14,340 nucleotides of DNA from an uncultured Planctomycetaceae bacterium. GTDB taxonomy: Bacteria; Planctomycetota; Planctomycetia; Planctomycetales; Planctomycetaceae. Both the position numbers and the translations under genes were made by a program. Under the pieces are notes generated by a model that saw only the letters and a list, made by a program, of their open reading frames with translations, had not been told where the DNA came from and ran no database searches. The stretch lies in contig CAIXQV010000221.1 in assembly GCA_903921605.1 (NCBI GenBank), positions 1-14,340 of the forward strand. The letters are read 5' to 3'. Shown piece after piece: positions 1 through 7,619 of the stretch. Position 1 is the stretch's first letter. Each line of letters opens with the position of its first letter.

Positions 1-1528
1 CATGGCCTTCTCCGGCTTTGATGAATTCAATCGATTCCGGAGTTGCCGCAACACCAACGGCGTCGTTGATCTCACCGTCGGCAAAGACATAGTAGTACTC
101 ACAGGTGCGAGGACTGTTCGTCCAGAGTTCCTGAACTTCGGCCAAATTATCACATTCCTCCAGAGCACGTCTCATCAGAGTCGCCATGGGAGCGCCGTCC
201 CATTGGCCTTCGCCACGGCCTCCCATTTCGCCGAGAGAAATCTTTTCAGCATTCATTCCGCTGACGCTGCCGATAAAACCTGCATAGCCGACGTTGGCAA
301 ATGGAATCTGCCCCTGAGCTTTCACGATGAATGTCGTGGAGGCATCCTGCAGCCCAATCGTGGTCATGTAATCCAGAACTCGACCGTGGTACAGCTTGCC
401 ATCTTTCGTGGCCGAGCCAAAAACTGCAAAGCCAGAGCAGTGGAAGAGTTCCGGAAAGACATTCAGAACCTGCACAACTTCCGGTTCCATACCCAGTGAA
501 GCAGCCAACGCTGATGTTTCTCGCTTGTGTCGATCCGGAATATGCGGAGACAGGCGAGCATAAGCATCTTCCAGATCATGTCGGAACCAGCGTCCCGTTC
601 GCACGACGTTTGCAGTGCCGAAGCTGTACAGCACGGACTCGATGCAACGGCGAGATTCTTCTGGCAGCAGTTCTCCATGAGCCATCCCGATCTGTTCCGG
701 AGTTCCCCAGAGAACAGCCACTCGCTGACCATCGACCCACTTCAGTTCACCGTGATCTGTTGTACGAGGTTTCATCGATGGCTTTGTCAGAGAATCTCCT
801 GGCTGCAGAATCTCGGTCGCTCTTCGGATGCCTCGCAGCAGAGTTCGCTCAAGCTCATGACGAGGCAGCTCGGTCACTTTCATATCGGGCCATTCGGTGG
901 CTGACGGTGCTGTGGCCACTTCCGTTTTCGTCACCAGTGACACGTGCACGTTGTCGATTTTGGCGTCGATGCTGTTATCAGCGGGAAAAGTGATCTTTGC
1001 ATTGCCGGTTGAGAAAGCCCCTGAAGCGTCGTCATGCTTGACGTTCATGTTGGCCAGCAGTCCCCGCAGAGTTCCCTCGACGTCGCCTGCCGCGAGGACA
1101 TTCAGCCCGAAGCGGAGCTGAGTGAGTTTGGAGTGGTCAGAGATCAGACGTTCGGCGATCGCGTTTGGGCTCAGGTTGTCGTCGTCAGGAGCATCACCGG
1201 TTCCGATGAATACGACACCATGCTTCGGCAAAGCCAACGCGGTCACGTCGCTCCGACGACGGATTGAGACAGCATAGTCAGCATGTGTCAGTTGCAGGTC
1301 GAAGCGCTGATCATCATAACGAACCAGACTGACCTCTATTAGTTGAGGCTTTCCATCAATCGGCACCTCGATTTTTCCCGAGACGTCAAATTGGGCCTGC
1401 TTGCCCGCAAGGATTGTAGCCAGCGGCTTAAGCCCTGAGGCGAGGTCTGCTGGCTGCTCAGCAACAACCAACGGGGCTGTGCAAAGGGCAGTGAATCCGA
1501 GTAACAATATCAATCGCAATTTGTTCAT
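1..1528 (-). CDS. Exported C45-type Ntn-hydrolase (acyltransferase/amidohydrolase-like), 3'-partial
   Basis: An uninterrupted minus-strand frame starts at the ATG at 1528-1526 and runs off the left edge, giving 509 visible residues. Residues 1-23 look like a type I signal peptide: a basic start, a hydrophobic core, then VVA before Glu24. Residues 24 to about 265 form an Asp- and Val-rich domain I do not recognise. Residues 275-285 read GTPEQIGMAHG, the motif that opens C45 peptidases (isopenicillin N acyltransferase family). Cys364 in FHCSGFAVFG is the expected nucleophile, freed by autoproteolysis in this family, and GRVLDY at 382-387 matches the conserved segment after it. The substrate cannot be read from sequence; amide or acyl-amino-acid hydrolysis is the family norm. 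An in-frame ATG at 1537-1535 is an alternative start nine bases upstream. No clear Shine-Dalgarno is present. The C-terminus lies outside the window. Confidence 0.85.
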   Translation of the reverse strand, partial: MNKLRLILLLGFTALCTAPLVVAEQPADLASGLKPLATILAGKQAQFDVSGKIEVPIDGKPQLIEVSLVRYDDQRFDLQLTHADYAVSIRRRSDVTALALPKHGVVFIGTGDAPDDDNLSPNAIAERLISDHSKLTQLRFGLNVLAAGDVEGTLRGLLANMNVKHDDASGAFSTGNAKITFPADNSIDAKIDNVHVSLVTKTEVATAPSATEWPDMKVTELPRHELERTLLRGIRRATEILQPGDSLTKPSMKPRTTDHGELKWVDGQRVAVLWGTPEQIGMAHGELLPEESRRCIESVLYSFGTANVVRTGRWFRHDLEDAYARLSPHIPDRHKRETSALAASLGMEPEVVQVLNVFPELFHCSGFAVFGSATKDGKLYHGRVLDYMTTIGLQDASTTFIVKAQGQIPFANVGYAGFIGSVSGMNAEKISLGEMGGRGEGQWDGAPMATLMRRALEECDNLAEVQELWTNSPRTCEYYYVFADGEINDAVGVAATPESIEFIKAGEGH

Positions 1529-1883
1529 GTCAGGCATCTTTCGAGGAGCTGGTGGGAACAGAAGATGACTTTGCAGGTTGGCATCTCGAATGGCTCTGAG
1601 AAGTGAATGAGCCGGTATTCGGAAAGCAGTTTAATGCTCGGCCGCTTTCTGTGCATCCACACGTTTCACGGATTTTTTGGCGGTCCTTTCGGCCGAATTT
1701 CCTCATGATCAGCCGACAATTCCAGGAAAGGTGATTTCCTGCGTCCAGATTGCCGTCCCGATCGGGTATATAGGAAGCGTAAAATTTGTGTGAAAATCGG
1801 GACATTTGCTCCAGCGGTTCTGCGCGAAGCAGGCTTGGTCCCAGTAAACCGGAAAGCGACCTCGGTCGAAACTGATTGATTTC
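1529..1883. other. Divergent intergenic region
   Basis: These 355 bases separate two divergently transcribed genes and should hold promoters for both. The only patterns I see are a perfect 10-base palindrome CCCGATCGGG at 1757-1766 followed directly by TATATA at 1767-1772, about 110 bases before the methyltransferase ATG. TATATA could be a -10 box for the plus-strand gene, but no good -35 hexamer lies 16-18 bases upstream, so I do not call a promoter. The minus-strand reading frame across 1530-1805 has no recognisable protein features. No RNA gene was recognised. Confidence 0.5.
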
Positions 1884-3128
1884 ATGAAGCGAAAACGAAA
1901 CGCATCACAGGACGAGTTTGAAGACGACGATCTGGATCTCGACCTTGACGATGATGGCGATGACGACGGTCTGGATGATCTGGACGATGGCCTTGAAGAA
2001 TTCAATCTGGAGCATGACAACCTTGACGAGTTCAAGGGCGAACGGAAGCTCAAGTCTCACTCCGATCGTCTTGTGGCAGGCTACACAGCAGAACTTAAGG
2101 GCCCGGACGTTTTGGTCGTCCTGCTTCACGGGACAACTCTCGCCTCTGCGCTGAGAACAGCTCGACCGGATCTCAACTTCACATTCTGGACTCCGGAGCA
2201 TTTCTTCTTCCGGACCCTGCAAAAGTATCACGGTGATGCTGTTTCTATGCAGGCACCAGGAGTTGGCAAAACGACTCTGGCTTGCACGGCTGATCTGCCC
2301 GCGGGGACCTTTGACGAAGCTCTATATGCAACCTACTTTGGTGATCCGTCCGAGCAGGCTCAGGATTTGCTGCAGATGATTCATCAGCGACTGCGATCCG
2401 GTGGCCGACTGATCGCTTCGACGAATAATTCCAGAGACAAATGGGTTCAGAGCCAACTGCGTTTGATCTTCCCGAACGTCGTCGTCAACAAACAAAAACA
2501 CGGTGTGGCCTGCGTGGCGACGAAGACTGGAGAACTGAAAAGAGTCCGCGGCTTTCGTGCGAGGTCGGCGTTTCGGCAGGGCGAGCGACTTGTTTATGTC
2601 GAAAGTCGTCCGGGTATCTTTAGTCATCGTCGCATAGACGGCGGAGCACGCGCGTTGATCAAGTCGCTTGCACTACTAAAGGGCGAAGCATCCGGCTCTG
2701 CGGAGTTCAATCCGTCGAAGATTATCGAAATGGGTTGCGGCTGCGGGGCCGTTTCGCTGGCGGCTGCGGTTGAATATCCCAACGCAAAAATCCTGGCCGT
2801 CGATAGTGATGCTCGGGCGATTGAATGTACTCAGATTTCGGCCAAGCTGAACGAGATCACCTCGGTGGAGACACTTTTGACTTCCGATGGAGTCATCCCG
2901 GAACCCAAATCCTGGGATCTGCTGTTGGGCAATCCGCCATATTACTCTGATTATCGTATCTCTGAGCTATTCCTGCAGGCGGCGAAGAATGGCCTGCGAT
3001 CTGGTGGGCGAATTCATCTGGTCACCAAACTGCTCGACTGGCATGGCGCGAGAATGAAGCAGTTGTTTGCTTCGGTCGAGACGCATCCAATCGGCGAGTA
3101 CGTCGTCTTCACTGCTCGGCAAAAGTGA
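1884..3128 (+). CDS. Class I SAM methyltransferase, RsmC/RlmG-like, with acidic N-terminal tail
   Basis: A 414-residue protein with the duplicated layout of rRNA guanine-N2 methyltransferases RsmC and RlmG. Residues about 60-225 resemble a degenerate methyltransferase half without a SAM motif. Residues 242-262 (RPGIFSHRRIDGGARALIKSL region) correspond to the linker that enters the catalytic half in RsmC. Motif I is EMGCGCGAVS at 282-291, an acidic residue follows the next strand (VDSDA, 306-310), and NPPY at 350-353 is the catalytic motif IV of N-methyltransferases. Methylation of a guanine in 16S or 23S rRNA is the likely role; the exact nucleotide is not inferable. Residues 11-50 contain 23 Asp/Glu, a tail absent from E. 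coli RsmC. The ATG at 1884 has no evident Shine-Dalgarno. The next gene starts 12 bases after the stop, so the two are probably cotranscribed. NPPY also occurs in PrmC and TrmN6, so the target remains open. Confidence 0.8.
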   Translation: MKRKRNASQDEFEDDDLDLDLDDDGDDDGLDDLDDGLEEFNLEHDNLDEFKGERKLKSHSDRLVAGYTAELKGPDVLVVLLHGTTLASALRTARPDLNFTFWTPEHFFFRTLQKYHGDAVSMQAPGVGKTTLACTADLPAGTFDEALYATYFGDPSEQAQDLLQMIHQRLRSGGRLIASTNNSRDKWVQSQLRLIFPNVVVNKQKHGVACVATKTGELKRVRGFRARSAFRQGERLVYVESRPGIFSHRRIDGGARALIKSLALLKGEASGSAEFNPSKIIEMGCGCGAVSLAAAVEYPNAKILAVDSDARAIECTQISAKLNEITSVETLLTSDGVIPEPKSWDLLLGNPPYYSDYRISELFLQAAKNGLRSGGRIHLVTKLLDWHGARMKQLFASVETHPIGEYVVFTARQK

Positions 3129-3129
3129 T

Positions 3130-3133
3130 GAGG
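3130..3133 (+). promoter_or_regulatory. Ribosome binding site for the ATP-grasp gene
   Basis: GAGG lies seven bases before the GTG at 3141 and just after the upstream TGA (3126-3128). It supports choosing the GTG as the start, since no ATG follows in frame before the conserved FEYLLASPG segment. Confidence 0.6.
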
Positions 3134-3140
3134 CGTTGAC

Positions 3141-4283
3141 GTGGCTGCGCGTCGCTCGATCCTGATCTTCGAATACCTGCTGGCGAGTCCGGGAGTATGG
3201 AAAGACGCCAGTCCCTCGATGCAGCGCGAGGCGGCGTCGATGCTGGCGGCTGTGGTTGATGATTTCGCCAGGCTTCCTGACGTGCGTCCCGTGGTCCTGG
3301 TCGCCAACGACGCGCGGGAGATGGTTGAATCCAGCGGCCATTTTTTCGCGGCTGCGGAAATGCTCGCGCTGACGGAAGATCCTGCCGACTGGCTGGCTCA
3401 TCCGGATCGAGATCCCGGCAGATTCGCGGCGACGATGGTGATTGCTCCGGAAAGCGGCGGTACGTTGGTTTCGTTGCTGCAGCAGTTACAGGCAGGACAT
3501 TGGCAGTCCGTTCCAAACTTGAATGTCAGCTGGGCGCGTGCAGAGATATTCACTGACAAGTTCCGAACATTTCAATGGTTGCAAAGATACGGAGTGTCGA
3601 CTCCCGTGACAAAAGCGATCTCAGTGGCAGAGTACGACGAACTGCGGCACAGCAGGAGTTGTCAGCATCTGTTTACTGATGGCCAATCCATGCCTATGAA
3701 TAAGGGACTGGGAATTCTCAAGCCGCGCGACGGTGTTGGGTGTGACGGCGTTTCATTTATTCAATTCGCAGGCGATGAGTTCTCGGCCACGGCTGAAAAG
3801 TCAACGGCTGAAACGACATCGGCTGAACGCCCCTGGTTGATTCAGGAGTATGTTCCTGGCGTCCCGTGCTCGGTGGGCCTGATCGGTGGGCGCGGGCGTG
3901 GACCTGCGACGATTCTGCCGCCGGCCATTCAGAACCTGCGATTGCAGCATGGGCAACCGGTGTATTGCGGCGGCAGAATCCCCTGCGATTTGGATCTCCA
4001 GGACGCCATTCTGCCGTTGGCAGAGAAGCTGGCTTCTGCGGTTGGGGAGTTCTCCGGCTATCTTGGAGTTGATATCGTGGTCAGGCGAGCCTTCTCGGGC
4101 GAATTGGTAGCGACGGTGATCGAACTGAATCCTCGACTTTGCACCAGTTATGTTGGGTATCGGAGAGCAACCGACAGCAACCTTGCCGGTTTGATCCTGC
4201 AAGAGCCAGCAGAGACCGAGATCCACTGGAGGACCGCAGGAACCGAGTTTGAAGCTTGTGGTCAAATAATTGCCTCGAGTTGA
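3141..4283 (+). CDS. ATP-grasp ligase, possibly MfnD-like
   Basis: A 380-residue protein with a GTG start. The ATP-grasp fold is shown by TDKFRTFQWLQRYGVSTP (138-155, Lys140), the glycine-rich ATP-binding loop ILKPRDGVGCDGV (192-204, Lys194), LIQEYVPG (233-240, a hinge Gln-Glu that contacts adenine), GYLGVDIVV (306-314) and the metal-binding ELNPR (328-332, Glu328 and Asn330). Such enzymes form an amide or peptide bond through an acyl-phosphate. The N-terminal FEYLLASPG segment and overall length recall tyramine-glutamate ligase MfnD and related ATP-grasp proteins in methanofuran/methanopterin C1 clusters, which planctomycetes are known to carry. That subfamily call is from memory and tentative, because no other C1 gene is in this window. 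It sits 12 bases after the methyltransferase gene, in an apparent two-gene operon. Residues 215-229 are a Thr/Ala/Glu-rich insertion-like stretch. Confidence 0.8.
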   Translation: MAARRSILIFEYLLASPGVWKDASPSMQREAASMLAAVVDDFARLPDVRPVVLVANDAREMVESSGHFFAAAEMLALTEDPADWLAHPDRDPGRFAATMVIAPESGGTLVSLLQQLQAGHWQSVPNLNVSWARAEIFTDKFRTFQWLQRYGVSTPVTKAISVAEYDELRHSRSCQHLFTDGQSMPMNKGLGILKPRDGVGCDGVSFIQFAGDEFSATAEKSTAETTSAERPWLIQEYVPGVPCSVGLIGGRGRGPATILPPAIQNLRLQHGQPVYCGGRIPCDLDLQDAILPLAEKLASAVGEFSGYLGVDIVVRRAFSGELVATVIELNPRLCTSYVGYRRATDSNLAGLILQEPAETEIHWRTAGTEFEACGQIIASS

Positions 4284-4319
4284 TTCCCGCTGATGGAATC
4301 GAAATCGGCCGTGATTTCG
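4281..4319 (+). terminator. Two adjacent hairpins after the ATP-grasp stop codon
   Basis: GATTCC (4282-4287) pairs with GGAATC (4295-4300) over a 7-base loop, and can extend by a T-A and a T-G pair into the stop codon. Directly afterwards CGAAATC (4300-4306) pairs perfectly with GATTTCG (4313-4319) over a 6-base loop. The two helices share base 4300. There is no T-run after them, so they do not form a classic intrinsic terminator. They may protect the 3' end or mark the end of the two-gene transcript. Confidence 0.35.
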
Positions 4320-4409
4320 TCGTGGTTGATCTGTTGGAATTCGGCATAAATTGCGTCTGAAGGCGACTTACCGGCAGACAGGGAATCGTGCAGAGACGGA
4401 ACTGTGAAA

Positions 4410-4438
4410 AGCATCCGTGCGAAGGATGTTAAGTTTTT
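4410..4438 (+). terminator. Weak intrinsic-terminator-like hairpin
   Basis: CATCC (4412-4416) pairs with GGATG (4424-4428) over a 7-base loop. The stem extends by a G-T and an A-T pair to 4410/4430, and five T residues lie at 4434-4438, three bases beyond the stem. It is the best terminator-like structure between the ATP-grasp gene and the surface-protein gene, but the stem is short and AT-poor only in part. Confidence 0.25.
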
Positions 4439-4550
4439 CCGGTCATGTAAGTCTTACCGAATATAGCAGATAACCGTTACCGCGCTGCGGACGGTCTGGA
4501 GAGACTCTGCACACACAGTGGGCGAATTCGGGGTTAGCCGATGGCTGACC

Positions 4551-4557
4551 AAAGGGG
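4551..4557 (+). promoter_or_regulatory. Ribosome binding site for the surface-protein gene
   Basis: AAAGGGG ends nine bases before the ATG at 4567. It supports this start, which places the LExRxLLA motif at residues 25-33, its usual distance from the N-terminus. Confidence 0.5.
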
Positions 4558-4566
4558 CACAAGACC

Positions 4567-6786
4567 ATGTGGAACTGGCGAGCCAAAAACGCACGAAAAC
4601 GCACAAACAAGGCGATCGAAACAGAGCGATTGATCGAGCATCTGGAGACTCGCGCGCTGCTGGCCGGAAATGTTGTCGCAAGTCTGAACGGCTCTCACCT
4701 GACTGTGACCGGTGATGCCGCCGATAACGCGATCGACATCACGATCCTGAACGGCCAGATTCAGCTCCGCGGACTGAATTCAACAACGGTGAATGGTGGC
4801 ACGACCCCCTTTGTCGTGGCGGCGGGGACCAACACGCTGGCAGGGAATGTTTTAATCCAGATGGCTGGCGGAAACGACGCCGTCTCGTTCACTCGCGGAA
4901 TTAACTTCAATGGCATCGTCGATGTTCATGGTCAGGCTGGTAACGATTCAATTGCCGCCAATGGGGTCAACTTCAAGTCACACGCCTACTTCTGGGGCTA
5001 TGAAGGAAATGACACCTTCAGCGTGCAGGACACAACGGTTGATGGATCGCTTGTTATCCACGGGAATCAGGACAATGACCTGATTACGCTTAAGACGGTA
5101 ACGCTGAACGGTTTTACTGAACTTAAAGGTCAGGATGGCGACGATGGCGTGTCACTGAATGCTGTGACCAGCAACGGATCTCTGGCCATCAAGACAGGTC
5201 GTGGCGACGATGATGTGACCATTCGCAATTCAACGATCACTTCGTCGCTCCTGATCAAAACGAAGCAGGATTCCGACTCCGTGATGCTGGACGACAATAC
5301 GTTCGGCAGCGATGTCCACGTCAATCTGGGGCGGGACAACGACGGCTTGATGGTGCGAAACACCAATACGTTCAATGGTGCGTTTTCGGTCCAGGGAGGC
5401 GACAGTCGTCAGAACGGCGCTTCGGACTTCCCGAGCGGTGATGCGGCCAGCATTGATGCCGCCAACGTGTTTAATAAGGGACGCAGCCTTCGCAAGACCG
5501 AAGCCACGACTGTCTCCACGGCGGCCAACGATCGCTTCGACGCCGCTAATACAGGATTGATCGCCCGCGCGACTGCGGCTGATACAGCAGGCAAGAATCA
5601 GGGTGGTATCTCTCTGTCCGCCGCGGCCGCTGCAGTCAATGCGGCAAAAGCCCTGACGTCTGACGGTGTGCTGATTACCAAAGACGGAAACCTGACAGTC
5701 ACGGGAACCACGTTGGCCGGCGCGACAGTCACTGTTGACGCTGATAACGATGGTCAGTTCGATGATGGCACAGTCACTGCGGACGCCTCCGGGGCCTATT
5801 CAGTTCCTGTCGTCGTGACCCGGAAAGACTTGTACACAGGAGATGCGACGGCCAATGATCAGTTGACCGGATTGCAGGACATCAAACTTCGCGCGACACT
5901 GAACACAGAAACGGCCGACAGCACGGTCAAGGTGGATTTGATCAAGGATTCAAACTCACTTGTGAAATTTACGTCACAGGTGAATGCGAATACGACACAA
6001 GAATATTTCATCGAAATGTTCAACGCCGAAGCACAGCTGACGGTGACTAACTTCCTTGCCTACATCAATGCCGGGCGGTACGAGAACTCTATTATTCACC
6101 GGTCTGTGGCGACCGGTAGCGGCACAAGCGCGACTCCGTTTGTAATTCAGGGGGGCGGTTTCACTGTCGAAGATGGGCTTGTCAACGTTGTTCCTAAATT
6201 TGCTACCATCACCAGTGAGTTCAATGCGGCTCGAGGAAATCAGACCGGCACAATCTCGATGGCTCACCCGAGCAACACGAATCTGGGCTCAAGCGAGTGG
6301 TTCATTAACCTCAACAATAATACTGACCTGAACGCCAACACTCTTGACAGACGTCACACCGTCTTCGGACGCGTCGTTGGCAACGGGATGACTGTCGTTA
6401 ATGCGATCCATGCTCTGACGGAAACAAACCTCGTCGATGAGACAGGTCTGACAGCGTTGACGGACGTGCCTTATCGCAAGACATTTGTGGACTTTGAGCG
6501 AACCCTCACGGGCACAATCCAGACGACTGCGAACAGCACTTCGGTAGTCGGCGTCGGGACGAAGTTTACTACCGAACTTAAAGGTAATGCCGTCGCGGCC
6601 AATGGCCGCTCGCGAATCCAGATCAATGGTCAAACGTTCTTTGTGGCAAGTATTGACGACGATACGCATCTGACGCTGACTCAGGCACCGACAACGGCCG
6701 GTACTGGTCTCACCGCAAAGACAGACTTCAATAACGATAATGACTTCGTCAGGTTCTCGACAATTGCCGAGGTCCTCAAGAACTAA
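4567..6786 (+). CDS. Planctomycete surface protein: LExRxLLA motif, beta repeats, Ig-like module, cyclophilin domain
   Basis: A 739-residue modular protein. A basic N-terminus leads to HLETRALLA (25-33), the planctomycete LEPR-type motif linked with exported proteins; no ordinary hydrophobic signal peptide is visible. Residues 96-273 hold eight 22-23-residue repeats with an NDxV/DDxV core, probably a beta-solenoid. Residues about 363-460 resemble an Ig-like domain with an Asp-rich DADNDGQFDD loop (391-400). Residues 466-640 are a cyclophilin-type peptidyl-prolyl isomerase. Its key positions match human CypA: Arg512 (R55), Phe525 (F60), Gln528 (Q63), Phe579 (F113) and His597 (H126), with GTISMA (561-566) and HTVFGRV (597-603), so it is probably active. 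Residues 648-708 contain a VGVGTKFTTEL...DDDTHLTLT module seen in varied exported and phage structural proteins. It likely acts at the cell surface, folding itself or neighbouring proteins. The next gene follows after 77 bases. Confidence 0.85.
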   Translation: MWNWRAKNARKRTNKAIETERLIEHLETRALLAGNVVASLNGSHLTVTGDAADNAIDITILNGQIQLRGLNSTTVNGGTTPFVVAAGTNTLAGNVLIQMAGGNDAVSFTRGINFNGIVDVHGQAGNDSIAANGVNFKSHAYFWGYEGNDTFSVQDTTVDGSLVIHGNQDNDLITLKTVTLNGFTELKGQDGDDGVSLNAVTSNGSLAIKTGRGDDDVTIRNSTITSSLLIKTKQDSDSVMLDDNTFGSDVHVNLGRDNDGLMVRNTNTFNGAFSVQGGDSRQNGASDFPSGDAASIDAANVFNKGRSLRKTEATTVSTAANDRFDAANTGLIARATAADTAGKNQGGISLSAAAAAVNAAKALTSDGVLITKDGNLTVTGTTLAGATVTVDADNDGQFDDGTVTADASGAYSVPVVVTRKDLYTGDATANDQLTGLQDIKLRATLNTETADSTVKVDLIKDSNSLVKFTSQVNANTTQEYFIEMFNAEAQLTVTNFLAYINAGRYENSIIHRSVATGSGTSATPFVIQGGGFTVEDGLVNVVPKFATITSEFNAARGNQTGTISMAHPSNTNLGSSEWFINLNNNTDLNANTLDRRHTVFGRVVGNGMTVVNAIHALTETNLVDETGLTALTDVPYRKTFVDFERTLTGTIQTTANSTSVVGVGTKFTTELKGNAVAANGRSRIQINGQTFFVASIDDDTHLTLTQAPTTAGTGLTAKTDFNNDNDFVRFSTIAEVLKN
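4921..5385 (+). repeat. Seven consecutive 22-residue protein repeats
   Basis: Within the surface protein, units begin at residues 119, 141, 163, 185, 207, 229 and 251; the last is 23 residues long, and a diverged 23-residue unit precedes them at 96-118. Each unit follows the pattern hydrophobic-h-x-G, then G/D-N/D-D followed by alternating hydrophobics, then T-x-x-G. The regular length with Asn/Asp turns suggests a right-handed parallel beta-solenoid. The repeats are conserved in pattern but diverged in DNA, so they are old. Confidence 0.75.
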
Positions 6787-6863
6787 CCTGCAGACCAGCC
6801 GTCAACTGGAGCAAATGGCCCTGAGCTCACTCCGTCGGCCCGCCTCTTTGGAGCGAAGAAGAA

Positions 6864-7493
6864 ATGCAGGATTTCCTGACTCATATTCGCCAGCTGGCGA
6901 CGGAGCATGGCGTGAAGCTGCTGACGGCCGCAGCGTTCACTCTGGTGGGCTGGTTGTTCGGTCGTTGGCGTGCCGCGAGAAGTTGGAAGAAGCGGGAGTT
7001 CTTCAATCGTCTGAATGTTTCTCTCAGCTCAATCCATGACGGTAAACTGTTGATCAGGACGGTCCTTGAGAAAACCTGCGAAGAAATCCTGCTGAACTCT
7101 GTAGCGGTTGATCAGTTGATCAAGGCGGCTCAGGGGACAACCAAGGAGAACCCCCTCATTCCTCTCCCCAAAGAGGATCGCTGGTTCTATCTGAATGCCG
7201 TCCTTAACGAATTGTCCGAAACATTTGCATCGGGACTGTTTCGCCGGGAAGCCGGTGAATCCTGTCGAGCCGTTCGCTATCTGATCTGTCTGACCAACGA
7301 ATGTGACGGAGAAATTCGGACTCGCAAGGTTCGAGCGATGGTGGTTCGCAAAGACCTGTTGACCAACCTGCCAGTTCAACCGCCGGTCTTCGAAAGTCCT
7401 CACCATTCCATTCGCTGGACGACATTGCAGCAGTTGCAGAAAGCCTACGCCAGCGATACTTCGAGCTTCATCGAAGCGGAAATTGTCTCGTAA
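6864..7493 (+). CDS. Single-pass membrane protein of unknown function
   Basis: A 209-residue protein I do not recognise. Residues 17-34 form one hydrophobic segment, followed at once by a strongly basic stretch (RWRAARSWKKR, 35-45). By the positive-inside rule the large C-terminal part should be cytoplasmic and the short N-terminus outside. Residues about 46-145 look mostly helical, with three Cys (72, 134, 142), and residues 146-167 have alternating charged and hydrophobic positions like a beta-hairpin. The ATG at 6864 has GGAG (6850-6853) ten bases upstream. The gene lies 77 bases after the surface-protein gene on the same strand and converges with the export operon. It may be cotranscribed with the surface protein, but nothing in the sequence links their functions. 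Confidence 0.65.
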   Translation: MQDFLTHIRQLATEHGVKLLTAAAFTLVGWLFGRWRAARSWKKREFFNRLNVSLSSIHDGKLLIRTVLEKTCEEILLNSVAVDQLIKAAQGTTKENPLIPLPKEDRWFYLNAVLNELSETFASGLFRREAGESCRAVRYLICLTNECDGEIRTRKVRAMVVRKDLLTNLPVQPPVFESPHHSIRWTTLQQLQKAYASDTSSFIEAEIVS

Positions 7494-7619
7494 GCGAAGC
7501 GACAGGACCGCCGCATCGACACTCCTGAATGAAGCTGCCAGAAACGGATCACTGCCATAGTGCGGTGAGTGAACACAATCCACAGAAACGCAGGCCATGC
7601 ACCTGAATTGAAGTCGTCG
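7494..7619. other. Convergent intergenic region without a clear terminator
   Basis: These 126 bases separate the stops of two converging genes. A short imperfect inverted repeat (TCACT near 7547 with AGTGA near 7566) is present, but there is no T-run on either strand and I do not call a terminator. Confidence 0.4.

Noticed and set aside
331..993. Long plus-strand reading frames over 2-1267
   Set aside because: They lie opposite the C45 hydrolase frame, which has a signal peptide and family motifs, while the plus-strand translations are rich in Arg, Ser and Cys with no recognisable domain.
1757..1772. CCCGATCGGG palindrome next to TATATA as an operator-promoter pair
   Set aside because: A single 10-base palindrome is expected by chance at this scale and no -35 box or second copy supports it.
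1530..1805. A 91-residue minus-strand reading frame in the divergent intergenic region
   Set aside because: No domain, membrane segment or plausible ribosome site; the composition looks like translated intergenic DNA.
4326..4352. Possible sigma70 promoter (TTGATC with TAAATT) before the surface-protein gene
   Set aside because: The spacer is 15 bases and the -10 match is poor; it is over 200 bases from the ATG and not distinguishable from chance.
4852..5397. RTX (type I secretion) repeats in the surface protein
   Set aside because: The GND/GDD cores resemble RTX nonapeptides, but the period is a regular 22 residues and no GGxGxDxL runs occur.
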